Assembly (NCBI GenBank): GCA_002724775.1
Contig: PBPR01000054.1
Location: 6,997-24,403 of the forward strand
Length of the DNA: 17,407 bases
Reading direction: 5' to 3'
From: Methanobacteriota archaeon
GTDB lineage: Archaea > Thermoplasmatota > Poseidoniia > MGIII > CG-Epi1
A program made the translations under genes and the position numbers. Each line of letters starts with the position of its first letter. Positions within the stretch are counted from its first letter, which is position 1. The notes under the pieces are model-generated. The model saw only the letters and a list, made by a program, of their open reading frames with translations, did no database searches and was not told the DNA's origin. Below, piece by piece: positions 1 to 6,754 of this stretch.

Positions 1-1113
1 AGAGTACTAAATACAGGAAATACTAGAGATATTTTTTCTATAACTATCGATGATTCAGATGTCCCCTCAGGTTGGGAGATTAGTCTTCAATCGGATTCAT
101 CAATAGATCTTCAAATGGGACAATCATCATATGTCCAAGTTAGAGTAGAAGCTCCGGTTTCAGCTAAGGGAGGTTCATCTGAAAGAGTCACAATTACAAT
201 AACTTCTTCAGGAAATGAAAATATTTTTGAGAATGTTAATTTAGAGACTACAGTGAGAACATATGGTGTAGCCTTTCTTTCAGTCCCTGAATCAATTAAT
301 ATTGATCCTGAGGAATTAGATATTGATGGATACTATAAGTTCAAAATTAATTTGAGAAATACAGGAAGTGACAAAGACACATTTGATTTAGGAGTTACAA
401 CATCTAGAAGTGATTGGACAATAAGGGCTGAAGTTCAAGGTAATGATATTTCCGCAGTTACCATAGATAAATCACAATCACTAGCAGTAGATATTGTAGT
501 TCGGCCAGTAAATTTTGAAGATAGTCTGGGTGAAGAAGTAACATTTTTGATGACTGCAGATTCAATATCTCCAGGAGATGGCTCAGCTACAGCCAGTTCA
601 AAAATTATAGTTGATGTTCCTGTGGAAAAAATTTCAGACCTGTCAGTTAGCATAGATGAAGTATTGATAAACAATAAACCCATTTCCATATTACAACCCG
701 ATGATCTTCAAGACGGTATGCCAATTACAATTCAGTTGACAGTTAATAATAATGGAGGAAAAAGCACAGGTAGTTTTGGTGTAACTCTGTATGAAGGTTC
801 AAGAATTGTTGATGAATTTGTTGTCGAGCAGGGAATTAGTGGCTTTGGTTCAGCGCCAGTGATTCTTAACTGGGAGACTCCTTCTGAAGGATTGAAAACA
901 CTCAAGGTATACGTTGATTTCAAACAACAAACTGATGAATCAAATAGTAAAAGAGCAGATAATACACTAACATTACCCTTAACAATCGCTGAAAAAAGTT
1001 CGTCAGATTCAGATAGTACTGGCTCTGATGATTCTTTACTTTTTGGACCAAGTTCATTACTAACAATATCTTTACTGTCACTTATTTCATTGTTCTTCAA
1101 ACGCAAAGAGTAG
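1..1113 (+). CDS. Secreted beta-sandwich (CARDB/NEW3-like) protein with C-terminal membrane anchor, 5' truncated
   Basis: The reading frame is open from base 1, so the gene begins outside the window; the internal ATG at 115 is not the start. The visible 370 residues form consecutive beta-rich repeats with the look of archaeal NEW3/CARDB-type extracellular domains: phrases such as NLRNTGSDKDTFDL and LTVNNNGGKSTGSF recur at domain-like spacing. The C-terminus has a Ser/Asp-rich linker (KSSSDSDSTGSDDS), a hydrophobic helix and a basic end (FFKRKE), the layout of a cell-surface anchor. It resembles archaeosortase (PGF-CTERM) tails, but no PGF triplet is present (LLFGPSS stands there), so it may simply be a transmembrane anchor. 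Role unknown; probably an envelope or adhesion protein. The family call is by pattern only. Confidence 0.8.
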   Translation, partial: RVLNTGNTRDIFSITIDDSDVPSGWEISLQSDSSIDLQMGQSSYVQVRVEAPVSAKGGSSERVTITITSSGNENIFENVNLETTVRTYGVAFLSVPESINIDPEELDIDGYYKFKINLRNTGSDKDTFDLGVTTSRSDWTIRAEVQGNDISAVTIDKSQSLAVDIVVRPVNFEDSLGEEVTFLMTADSISPGDGSATASSKIIVDVPVEKISDLSVSIDEVLINNKPISILQPDDLQDGMPITIQLTVNNNGGKSTGSFGVTLYEGSRIVDEFVVEQGISGFGSAPVILNWETPSEGLKTLKVYVDFKQQTDESNSKRADNTLTLPLTIAEKSSSDSDSTGSDDSLLFGPSSLLTISLLSLISLFFKRKE

Positions 1114-1116
1114 ATA

Positions 1117-1124
1117 TTTTTTTT
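1117..1124 (+). terminator. T-run terminator after the surface-protein gene
   Basis: Eight consecutive T residues begin 4 bases after the stop codon of the upstream surface-protein gene. T-tracts without a stem are the usual intrinsic termination signal in archaea. It lies just before the tRNA promoter and would separate the two transcripts. Confidence 0.5.
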
Positions 1125-1129
1125 AACAA

Positions 1130-1140
1130 GATTTTATATC
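1130..1140 (+). promoter_or_regulatory. Candidate TATA box for initiator tRNA
   Basis: An AT-rich element reading GATTTTATATC lies about 50 bases upstream of the mature tRNA 5' end. With the usual archaeal spacing of about 26 bases, transcription would start near 1160 and give a leader of roughly 30 bases to be removed by RNase P. It may also drive the downstream archease operon, because no other clear promoter lies between. Confidence 0.45.
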
Positions 1141-1189
1141 AAGCCCATTTTAGAGGTATCTCCGGAGCCTGATTATTCTAGTATTACGT

Positions 1190-1267
1190 AGCGGGGTGGG
1201 GTAGCTAGGAAATCCCGTCGGGCTCATAACCCGGAGATCGATGGTTCAAATCCATCCCCCGCTACCA
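1190..1267 (+). tRNA. Initiator tRNA-Met (CAT)
   Basis: A full cloverleaf folds. The acceptor is AGCGGGG (1190-1196) with CCCCGCT (1257-1263), discriminator A at 1264 and an encoded CCA (1265-1267). The anticodon loop is CTCATAA with CAT at 1225-1227, and the T arm is GATGG/TTCAAAT/CCATC (1240-1256). Two hallmarks identify the initiator rather than elongator Met or Ile2: an A1-U72 first pair, and three consecutive G-C pairs next to the anticodon loop (GGG 1220-1222 with CCC 1230-1232). No intron is present. Archease begins only 28 bases downstream with no terminator between, so the two may share a transcript. Confidence 0.95.
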
Positions 1268-1295
1268 TTTTATTAGCAATCTCTTTTGGAATGTA

Positions 1296-1709
1296 TTGAG
1301 AAAAAACTTTGAACATACTGCAGACATTGGAATTGAAGTAGAAACCTCGACGATTTCCAGGGCTTTTGAAGAGGCTGCGCTTGGATTTTCTGAGATAATT
1401 ACCGGTGGAAATTTACCAAAAGAGTTAATTTCAAATGATGTAAGTATAGAATCAGATAATCTTGATTCTTTATTGGTTCACTTTATCTCATATTTAGTAG
1501 TATTATTTGATACAGATTTATTTATTTCAGGTTTTGCAAAGATAGAAATATCCAAGGGAGAAATTTTTTTACTGAAAGGTATTTTGAAAGGTGATATTTA
1601 CGATCAATCCAAACATGGATATGGTGTTGAAATAAAAGCCGTATCTTATCATCAATTATTAGTAGAAGAAGGTCCCCCCTCTCGTCTGAGAGTAATTTTA
1701 GACCTTTAG
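1296..1709 (+). CDS. Archease, RtcB tRNA-splicing ligase activator
   Basis: The protein has 137 residues, the usual archease length. It opens with the family signature FEHTADIGIEV (residues 5-15; Asp10 is a predicted metal ligand), has the central LLVHFISYLVVLFDTD stretch, then HGYGVEIKAVSYHQL, and ends RVILDL with the conserved penultimate Asp136. Archease promotes guanylation and turnover of the RNA ligase RtcB, which joins tRNA exons and repairs RNA. The only suitable start is TTG at 1296: an ATG at 1291 is out of frame and hits a stop at once, and TTG places the HTAD motif at the normal distance from the N-terminus. It follows the initiator tRNA and precedes an unknown gene and TiaS on the same strand. 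RtcB is not in the window. Confidence 0.93.
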   Translation: MRKNFEHTADIGIEVETSTISRAFEEAALGFSEIITGGNLPKELISNDVSIESDNLDSLLVHFISYLVVLFDTDLFISGFAKIEISKGEIFLLKGILKGDIYDQSKHGYGVEIKAVSYHQLLVEEGPPSRLRVILDL

Positions 1710-1743
1710 TAAAGTCTAAATCTATAGGTTTAACTGATTAGAC

Positions 1744-2325
1744 ATGACTCAACAAGCTGAAGCTTACTTCAATGGGAAAAAAGTGAAGCCAATTTGGAAC
1801 AAAGGTAAGTTTAGCTTTGAAGATAAAAATGTTAAATTTGAATATTCCGAATCAGCGAAAAAGCAATTGTTTTGGGATATGGGCGGTATAATTAAAAATC
1901 GCCCATCCATTTACACACTTCCATCCAATCCTGAAAATGAGATTTTTGTGGATTCAGGTCTCATTTGGGGTGAAGACATTATAGATTTAATATTATCAGA
2001 TAGAGGTAAAGTTGTTTTGCCGTTGAGAAATTTACAAGGCTTTAACGAACTAGATGATGCACTTAATTTTGCAGATGACATAGCCATTGGGGTAGATTGG
2101 TCAGATAGGATTGAAGCAAATCATAGTGATTTTACTATAGATATAGTCGATCTTTTACATAATTTAATTAAGAGAAATCAAACAACTATCCTAATATATA
2201 GTTTGAACGGTGATTATCCATACATTCCTGCGGGGACCTCTTCTAATTTAGACATGTATTTAGCTTATCTATCTAATACAAACGTTCAGCCCTCCTGGGC
2301 TAAAGAGGTTTTTCTTTTCGAATAA
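1744..2325 (+). CDS. Conserved-context protein of unknown function (193 aa)
   Basis: I do not recognise this 193-residue protein. It is soluble, acidic in its C-terminal half, with no signal peptide, transmembrane helix, cysteine cluster or nucleotide-binding loop. Visible features are an N-terminal basic beta-like segment (YFNGKKVKPIWNKGKFSFED), a central SGLIWGEDIIDLILSD and a Trp/Tyr-rich end. The ATG at 1744 follows archease by 34 bases, and the stop lies only 2 bases before the TiaS start, so translation of the two is probably coupled. From position alone, a role in tRNA maturation or translation is possible. That is inference from neighbours, not from sequence. Confidence 0.8.
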   Translation: MTQQAEAYFNGKKVKPIWNKGKFSFEDKNVKFEYSESAKKQLFWDMGGIIKNRPSIYTLPSNPENEIFVDSGLIWGEDIIDLILSDRGKVVLPLRNLQGFNELDDALNFADDIAIGVDWSDRIEANHSDFTIDIVDLLHNLIKRNQTTILIYSLNGDYPYIPAGTSSNLDMYLAYLSNTNVQPSWAKEVFLFE

Positions 2326-2327
2326 TT

Positions 2328-3623
2328 ATGTTGCACATAGGAATAGACGATACAGATTCTTTAGGTGGAGGTTGCACTACATGGTTAATTACAGAGATTA
2401 TTTCTGAATTGTCAGAGTTAGACTTGGTTGACTTTCCCAGACTTGTAAGGTTAAACCCGAATGTTCCTTGGAAGACAAGAGGTAATGGCGCTTTATCACT
2501 TGTCTTTGGTAAAGGAATTGGTTCTAAGGAAAAAATAGGAGAGATTGGAAATAAGGATATTTTTATGTTTTCTAATTACAAAGAACTATCCTTCAATAAA
2601 GAATCTATACTAGCTAAAGTTTCTAAGATAGTCGAGAAAAACTCGAAAAAAGATTCACAACCCGGTATTGTCATATCTGACAGCTATCTACCCGAGGGAC
2701 TGTATTGGCAAGGAGTTAGAGGTTTAGTTTCTCAAAAAGATGTTGACCTAATATTATCAGACTGTCTTACTTTCGGTTTAAGAGGCTCAAGAGGTCTAGT
2801 TGGGGCAGCATGCGCACTTTCGTGGTCTAGTAATTCATACAACTCGAAGGAGTTGAAAAGTACATGGGAATTAATAGGCTACAGAGATAAAAAGTTGTGG
2901 GGAAGTTCTCGTAATATTTCTTCAGATTCAGTCTCCAGAGTTTCTCAACTCAAAGGAGTTTTTTCGTGTAGTGATTTAGATGGAAAAATTGCTATGGTCC
3001 CTAATTCACCATGCCCTGTGCTTTGGGGATTTAGAGGTACAGACCGCAATACTTTAATTGATAATTTTCATCATTTAGGTCCTGAAAAACCCGTAAGATG
3101 GTTATTATATCAGACTAATCAAGCAACCGACGATCATTTTAACTTCTCAGAATCATTAGATCTAGTTGATTATACATCTATTTGGACAGATGTTAGCATT
3201 TCATCGAAGGTTAAAATAATCAAAGGTGGTCATCGTTTCATTAAGGTAAAAGATGCACAAGATAATGAAGTAAATTGCGCTATTTTCGAGCCGTTAAAAA
3301 GTCTAAGGAATATTGTAGATAAATTAGAAATTGGAGATGAGGTTACTATCTGTGGTAGCGTTAGTGGAGACACCATCAATATTGAAAAATTTGAAATTTT
3401 AAGTTTAGTTCCTCGTTTTACTAAACCCCCAAATCCAACATGCTCATGTGGTAAGAGAACTCATTCTTCTGGTAAAAACTCAAAATATAGATGCAATGAT
3501 TGTGGAAAAAAATATGATCGTCCTCCCATGATACCTAAATCTCCGGAATTAGATTTAGGTTGGTTTGAACCTCCCGCATCCTCACGAAGGCATCTTACAA
3601 AGCCAATAAATTTGGTGAGATAG
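2328..3623 (+). CDS. tiaS: tRNA(Ile2) 2-agmatinylcytidine synthetase TiaS
   Basis: This enzyme uses ATP and agmatine to convert C34 of tRNA-Ile2 (CAU) to agmatidine, so that it reads AUA rather than AUG. The 431 residues match the family length. The N-terminus carries the signature HIGIDDTDSLGGGCTTW (residues 3-19), followed by the ferredoxin-like and kinase-type regions (LRLNPNVPWKTRGNGAL near 41-57; LRGSRGLVGAACALSWSS around 151-168). An OB-fold region follows (about 285-360). The C-terminal zinc ribbon has cysteines 372, 374, 389 and 392 (CxC and CxxC). The gene starts at ATG 2328, 2 bases after the unknown upstream gene. TiaS must reject tRNA-Met, which shares the CAU anticodon and whose initiator form is encoded 1 kb upstream. 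Confidence 0.95.
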   Translation: MLHIGIDDTDSLGGGCTTWLITEIISELSELDLVDFPRLVRLNPNVPWKTRGNGALSLVFGKGIGSKEKIGEIGNKDIFMFSNYKELSFNKESILAKVSKIVEKNSKKDSQPGIVISDSYLPEGLYWQGVRGLVSQKDVDLILSDCLTFGLRGSRGLVGAACALSWSSNSYNSKELKSTWELIGYRDKKLWGSSRNISSDSVSRVSQLKGVFSCSDLDGKIAMVPNSPCPVLWGFRGTDRNTLIDNFHHLGPEKPVRWLLYQTNQATDDHFNFSESLDLVDYTSIWTDVSISSKVKIIKGGHRFIKVKDAQDNEVNCAIFEPLKSLRNIVDKLEIGDEVTICGSVSGDTINIEKFEILSLVPRFTKPPNPTCSCGKRTHSSGKNSKYRCNDCGKKYDRPPMIPKSPELDLGWFEPPASSRRHLTKPINLVR

Positions 3624-3653
3624 AATCATTAAGCCTTTGATTCATACCCTCTT

Positions 3654-4550
3654 GTGTCATTAATCAATTTGGAGTTCAAAGAAAATCTCAGATTGCCTTA
3701 TTTGGCACTTTTAGTTGGAATGTTTGCTATTTCAACTTCTGCAATATTGATTAGGTACAGCAACAGTGAGCCTCTTGTAATAGGCACCTACCGACAAGCT
3801 TTCGCTACTCTAGCTTTTTTGCCTTTCATTTTTAAGGACAGAGGGGCGGAGATTTCTTCACAATCGAATTCCACACTTTTAGAGATGGCTCTAACAGGAA
3901 TTTTGCTAGGTGCACATTTTAGTTTCTTTATAACTTCAGTCAAAGAAACATCAGTTGCAGCTTCTGTACTGTTAGCTACTTGTCATGTAGTATACGTTGC
4001 AATATTGGGCAAAATATTTTTTGGAGAAACATTGTCTAAAAAAGCCATAATCGGCACTACTATTGCTTTAGGTGGAATTTTAGTTCTGTTTGGAGGGGAT
4101 TTAATCGACAATCCAGGTAATTTTAAAGGAAATTTTTATGCATTTGTTGCAGGCGTTCTAGCTGGTTTATATTATTTAAGCGGTAGGAAATTGCGAAGAA
4201 CTATTAGTTTGCCAACTTACGCATTTGTTGTTTATTTGTTTAGTTTTATTTCAATGTTTACAGTAGTATTGATCCAGAATTTGAATTATGAAAATTTACC
4301 AATCTCAGAAATACGCTTATTCTTGTTAATGGCTTTGATACCTACACTTTTAGGACACACTATGCAAAATTGGGCGATAGGATATTTGCCAGCTTACATA
4401 GTCTCCATATCTCTATTAGCAGAGCCAATAGGTTCAGGACTATTGGCTTGGTTATTTTTCCAGGAAGTTCCAAGTTTTGGTGTAGTTTTAGGCGGTTTAG
4501 TTGTGATTTTAGGACTTTATGTTGTAATTCTTGCTGAAGAATCAGATTAA
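3654..4550 (+). CDS. EamA/DMT-family transporter
   Basis: This is a 298-residue integral membrane protein with about ten hydrophobic helices arranged as two EamA repeats (roughly residues 15-140 and 155-293). Typical drug/metabolite-transporter phrases are visible: STSAILIRYSNSEPLVIGTYRQ in the first half, and the LLAEPIGSGLLAWLFFQE region late in the second, where the family has its AEP...E motif. Substrate cannot be told from sequence; relatives export amino acids, metabolites or drugs. The start is a GTG at 3654, 30 bases after TiaS, so it is probably the last gene of the archease-TiaS run. T-tracts directly after its stop codon form the terminator. Confidence 0.9.
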   Translation: MSLINLEFKENLRLPYLALLVGMFAISTSAILIRYSNSEPLVIGTYRQAFATLAFLPFIFKDRGAEISSQSNSTLLEMALTGILLGAHFSFFITSVKETSVAASVLLATCHVVYVAILGKIFFGETLSKKAIIGTTIALGGILVLFGGDLIDNPGNFKGNFYAFVAGVLAGLYYLSGRKLRRTISLPTYAFVVYLFSFISMFTVVLIQNLNYENLPISEIRLFLLMALIPTLLGHTMQNWAIGYLPAYIVSISLLAEPIGSGLLAWLFFQEVPSFGVVLGGLVVILGLYVVILAEESD

Positions 4551-4708
4551 CCTTTTTTTTCTAATATTTTTTTTCTTTTGTTTCTCTCTCTGAGTTCTCC
4601 CAAGATTTTAGCGGCAATCTCCAATTCTTCTCCTCCACTAGCTTTTGCTAAAGCCTCCTTAGCTTCGTTTTTTCTCTTCTTTTTGACTATTTTTTTCCTT
4701 ATCGGCAT
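4547..4708 (-). CDS. Small Lys-rich basic protein (53 aa), unknown
   Basis: This short frame on the reverse strand runs from ATG (4706-4708) to TAA (4547-4549). The 53-residue product begins MPIRKKIVKKKRKNEAKEAL, has a central AKASGGEELEIAAKILGELR that could form an amphipathic helix, and ends in KKILEKKG. About a third of residues are Lys or Arg. A G-rich stretch (GAAGGGG) lies 10-14 bases before the ATG, and a TATA-like box sits about 47 bases upstream. Its stop overlaps the end of the convergent EamA gene by 3-4 bases. It could be a nucleic-acid or ribosome-associated protein, judged on charge alone. A chance frame through A/T tracts is the alternative, though the promoter, start and mixed central composition argue for a gene. 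Confidence 0.6.
   Translation of the reverse strand: MPIRKKIVKKKRKNEAKEALAKASGGEELEIAAKILGELRERNKRKKILEKKG
4553..4574 (+). terminator. Double T-tract terminator of the archease-TiaS-EamA run
   Basis: Two T8 tracts (4553-4560 and 4567-4574) start 3 bases after the EamA stop codon, as expected for stemless archaeal termination. On the opposite strand the same bases are Lys codons at the end of the 53-aa protein gene. Confidence 0.6.
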
Positions 4709-4750
4709 ATAACCAACCCCTTCAAACAGTGCACAATTACTAATGACACA

Positions 4751-4765
4751 GTATAAAAATATTTT
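4751..4765. promoter_or_regulatory. Shared AT-box, divergent promoter
   Basis: The element GTATAAAAATATTTT is TATA-like on both strands. On the + strand, TATAAAA at 4752-4758 predicts a start near 4781, 8 bases before the PH-protein ATG at 4789 (near-leaderless). On the - strand, the reverse reading TTTTTATAC predicts a start near 4729, giving a 21-base leader before the small basic protein at 4708. Whether one box serves both directions is inferred. Confidence 0.55.
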
Positions 4766-4788
4766 AACTCCCCTTGACTTAGACTCTT

Positions 4789-5667
4789 ATGTCAGGAATT
4801 ACTTTACTCAGAGGTGAAGAGTTAAAAATGCAACTCAAGCCTCATATGTTTTCATTTTTTCATCTTTACTTAACATTTTTTCTTCTGTTGATTTGGTCTT
4901 ATGTAATTTACGATTTTTTTAATTCAGATAAGTTCTCAGATTTCCCGTTCTACGATAGTATTGAAGCATTAGTCCAAGATAGTGAAGTTTTAGCAGGAGC
5001 CATAATTTGGTCTTTTGGATTGTTTTTAGTTGGATTTATTGCACGTTACTTCTTTTTAGATTCTGGAGGACAGGGTATATTTCGTCTATATTCGGGAGTT
5101 GCTCTTTTTGGTATAATTGTGATGGCTTATCATGCTTACAGTGATATGGCAGACACAATGTCCTTTGGACGGTGGTTCATCCCTAGTCTGACTGCAGTGG
5201 TAGGGCTTGTTGGTCTTTTTTCAGTAGATTTTTACAGAAGATCTTTTACGTATTATCTAACAGATAATAGAATAGTTCTTCAAAGTAGTTTTTTGATGAA
5301 CCGTAGTGAACGTCAGGTGCGTTATAATCACATTGAAGATATAAAAATGGAGCAAGGAATTTTTGGGACCATCTTTGGTTTTGGGACAGTTTTACCATTA
5401 ACAGGTTCCGGCTTGGGTACCGGCTCTGACGAATCAATGGTTGCAGGCGGTACAGGTACAGAAGTTAAAGGTATGAGCTTGGGAATAGGTGGTGCAGCTC
5501 GTAATTCGTCTAGGAGTGTTAGGCACAATCCACATGATTGCCTTTTCGGGGTTTCATCGCCATCAAAAGTCAGAGATATGATTACAGAGAATATACAATC
5601 TGATACTGGTGTTGAACATTTAAAACAAATTAAAGAACTGCTAGGTAAAGAAGAGTCAGAAGAATAA
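4789..5667 (+). CDS. Membrane PH-domain (bPH2-type) protein
   Basis: This 292-residue protein has four predicted transmembrane helices (about 22-43, 69-86, 98-114, 130-146), followed by a cytoplasmic bacterial/archaeal pleckstrin-homology-like domain. The PH signature is clear in residues 150-200: FTYYLTDNRIVLQSSF, then RQVRYNHIEDIKMEQGIFG with the typical 'I.DI...QG.FGTIFGFGTV' ending. The expected final strands are interrupted by a long Gly/Ser/Thr-rich stretch (about 204-247) that looks disordered before the sequence resumes at CLFGVSSPSKVRDMI. A charged helix (HLKQIKELLGKEESEE) ends the protein. Function is unknown; relatives are membrane proteins of undefined role. It is transcribed from a near-leaderless promoter, and its stop lies 1 base from the convergent dCMP deaminase gene. 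Confidence 0.85.
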   Translation: MSGITLLRGEELKMQLKPHMFSFFHLYLTFFLLLIWSYVIYDFFNSDKFSDFPFYDSIEALVQDSEVLAGAIIWSFGLFLVGFIARYFFLDSGGQGIFRLYSGVALFGIIVMAYHAYSDMADTMSFGRWFIPSLTAVVGLVGLFSVDFYRRSFTYYLTDNRIVLQSSFLMNRSERQVRYNHIEDIKMEQGIFGTIFGFGTVLPLTGSGLGTGSDESMVAGGTGTEVKGMSLGIGGAARNSSRSVRHNPHDCLFGVSSPSKVRDMITENIQSDTGVEHLKQIKELLGKEESEE

Positions 5668-5668
5668 T

Positions 5669-6103
5669 CTATTCTTTTCTCACAAGAGTTTTAGATTCCT
5701 TAAACATGTTTAATGACATATCAAAATCGGCTTCCCATCTTTCAGGTATTTCAACTTCTTTAGGATAGACAATTTCAGAAACACCAGCTTGAATCAGAGA
5801 TCTTGCGCACCTAGTACACGGAGGCCAGGTTACATATGCTACACAATTCTTTAGTGAAATTCCAGTTCTTGCAGCGTGCATTATTGCATTTTCTTCAGCG
5901 TGACAAATCATAGGATACTTTATTTCTCGATTGTTCAACCTCTCACTTGTATCTTCAATTCCACGAGGAAGGCCATTAAACCCAGTACTTCTTATTTCTC
6001 TATCAGGACCAACAACTACACATCCTACTTGGGTTGAAGGGTCTTTACTCCACGTAGAAATTTGTTTTGCTAATTCTAAAAAACGTTGGTCCCATTTACT
6101 CAT
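5669..6103 (-). CDS. dCMP deaminase (cytidine/deoxycytidylate deaminase family)
   Basis: The enzyme deaminates dCMP to dUMP, feeding thymidylate synthesis. The 144 residues carry the zinc-dependent deaminase motifs: HAE at 68-70 (zinc ligand His68, proton-shuttle Glu70) and PCTRC at 95-99 (zinc ligands Cys96 and Cys99). The N-terminal SKDPSTQVGCVVVGPD and GFNGLPRGIED segments are typical of the dCMP deaminase/ComEB branch rather than cytidine deaminase. The ATG at 6103 follows endonuclease III by 30 bases on the same strand and has an AGGT element upstream. It is the last gene of the - strand block and converges on the PH-domain gene with a 1-base gap. A related deoxycytidylate-type activity on a modified nucleotide cannot be excluded. 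Confidence 0.92.
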   Translation of the reverse strand: MSKWDQRFLELAKQISTWSKDPSTQVGCVVVGPDREIRSTGFNGLPRGIEDTSERLNNREIKYPMICHAEENAIMHAARTGISLKNCVAYVTWPPCTRCARSLIQAGVSEIVYPKEVEIPERWEADFDMSLNMFKESKTLVRKE

Positions 6104-6133
6104 ATCATACCTAATGCAAACCTAGCAATATAG

Positions 6134-6754
6134 CTATCTACCTGATACAGTTTCACATATTTCACAATTGCATTTCTTTTTTCTTGCTTGGCAAAATTCT
6201 CTTCCGTAAAAAATCATTTGTAAATGCAGTTTGTTCCACAAGTCTTTGTCAAATTTTCTTTTTAGGTCTTTTTCAGTAATATCTACGTTTTTTCCGTTAG
6301 AGAGTTTCCACCTATATGCAAGTCTGTGTATGTGAGTATCAACAGGAAAAGCAGGTTTTCCAAAAGCTTGGGACATAATTACGGAAGCAGTTTTGTGACC
6401 TACTCCTGGTAGTTCTTCCAAATCATCAAATGTATTGGGCACTTTACCATCGTGTCTTTCTACTAGTATTTCCGATGTTCTTTTGATGTTTTTTGCTTTT
6501 GTAGGTGCCAAACCAATTTCTCGAATACAATTTTGTATTTCCAGTACGTCCAACTTCTGCATTTTTTCAGGAGTATTCGCTTTCGAAAATAATTTTGGAG
6601 TAATTTCGTTTACCTTTTTATCAGTACTTTGTGCACTTAGCATAACTGCTACTAGAAAAGTAAATGTATTTTCGTGATTTAGCGGTATCTCTGGATTAGG
6701 ATAAAGTTTCTCCAATTTTGAAGTAATATAATCAACTTTTTGCTTTAATCTCAA
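6134..6754 (-). CDS. nth: Endonuclease III-type DNA glycosylase/AP lyase
   Basis: This base-excision repair glycosylase removes oxidised pyrimidines and nicks abasic sites. The 206-residue protein has the HhH motif LEELPGVGHKTASVIM (112-127) with catalytic Lys121, and VDTHIHRLAYR with catalytic Asp139. The C-terminal iron-sulfur loop is odd: cysteines are at 188, 195, 197 and 200 (C-x6-C-x-C-x2-C) instead of the classical C-x6-C-x2-C-x5-C, and the protein ends six residues later. The start is TTG (6752-6754), overlapping the crotonase stop as TTGA, which suggests translational coupling. Gln41 in the LSAQSTD helix, Lys121 and Asp139 are all intact, so activity is expected. Confidence 0.93.
   Translation of the reverse strand: MRLKQKVDYITSKLEKLYPNPEIPLNHENTFTFLVAVMLSAQSTDKKVNEITPKLFSKANTPEKMQKLDVLEIQNCIREIGLAPTKAKNIKRTSEILVERHDGKVPNTFDDLEELPGVGHKTASVIMSQAFGKPAFPVDTHIHRLAYRWKLSNGKNVDITEKDLKRKFDKDLWNKLHLQMIFYGREFCQARKKKCNCEICETVSGR

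Noticed and set aside
732..1106. A 124-codon - strand frame opposite the first surface protein
   Set aside because: The + strand frame is open throughout and shows domain patterns; the antisense frame has none.
1190..1267. tRNA with CAT anticodon as elongator Met or tRNA-Ile2 (TiaS substrate)
   Set aside because: The A1-U72 pair and three G-C pairs flanking the anticodon loop are initiator hallmarks; Ile2 would not show this combination.
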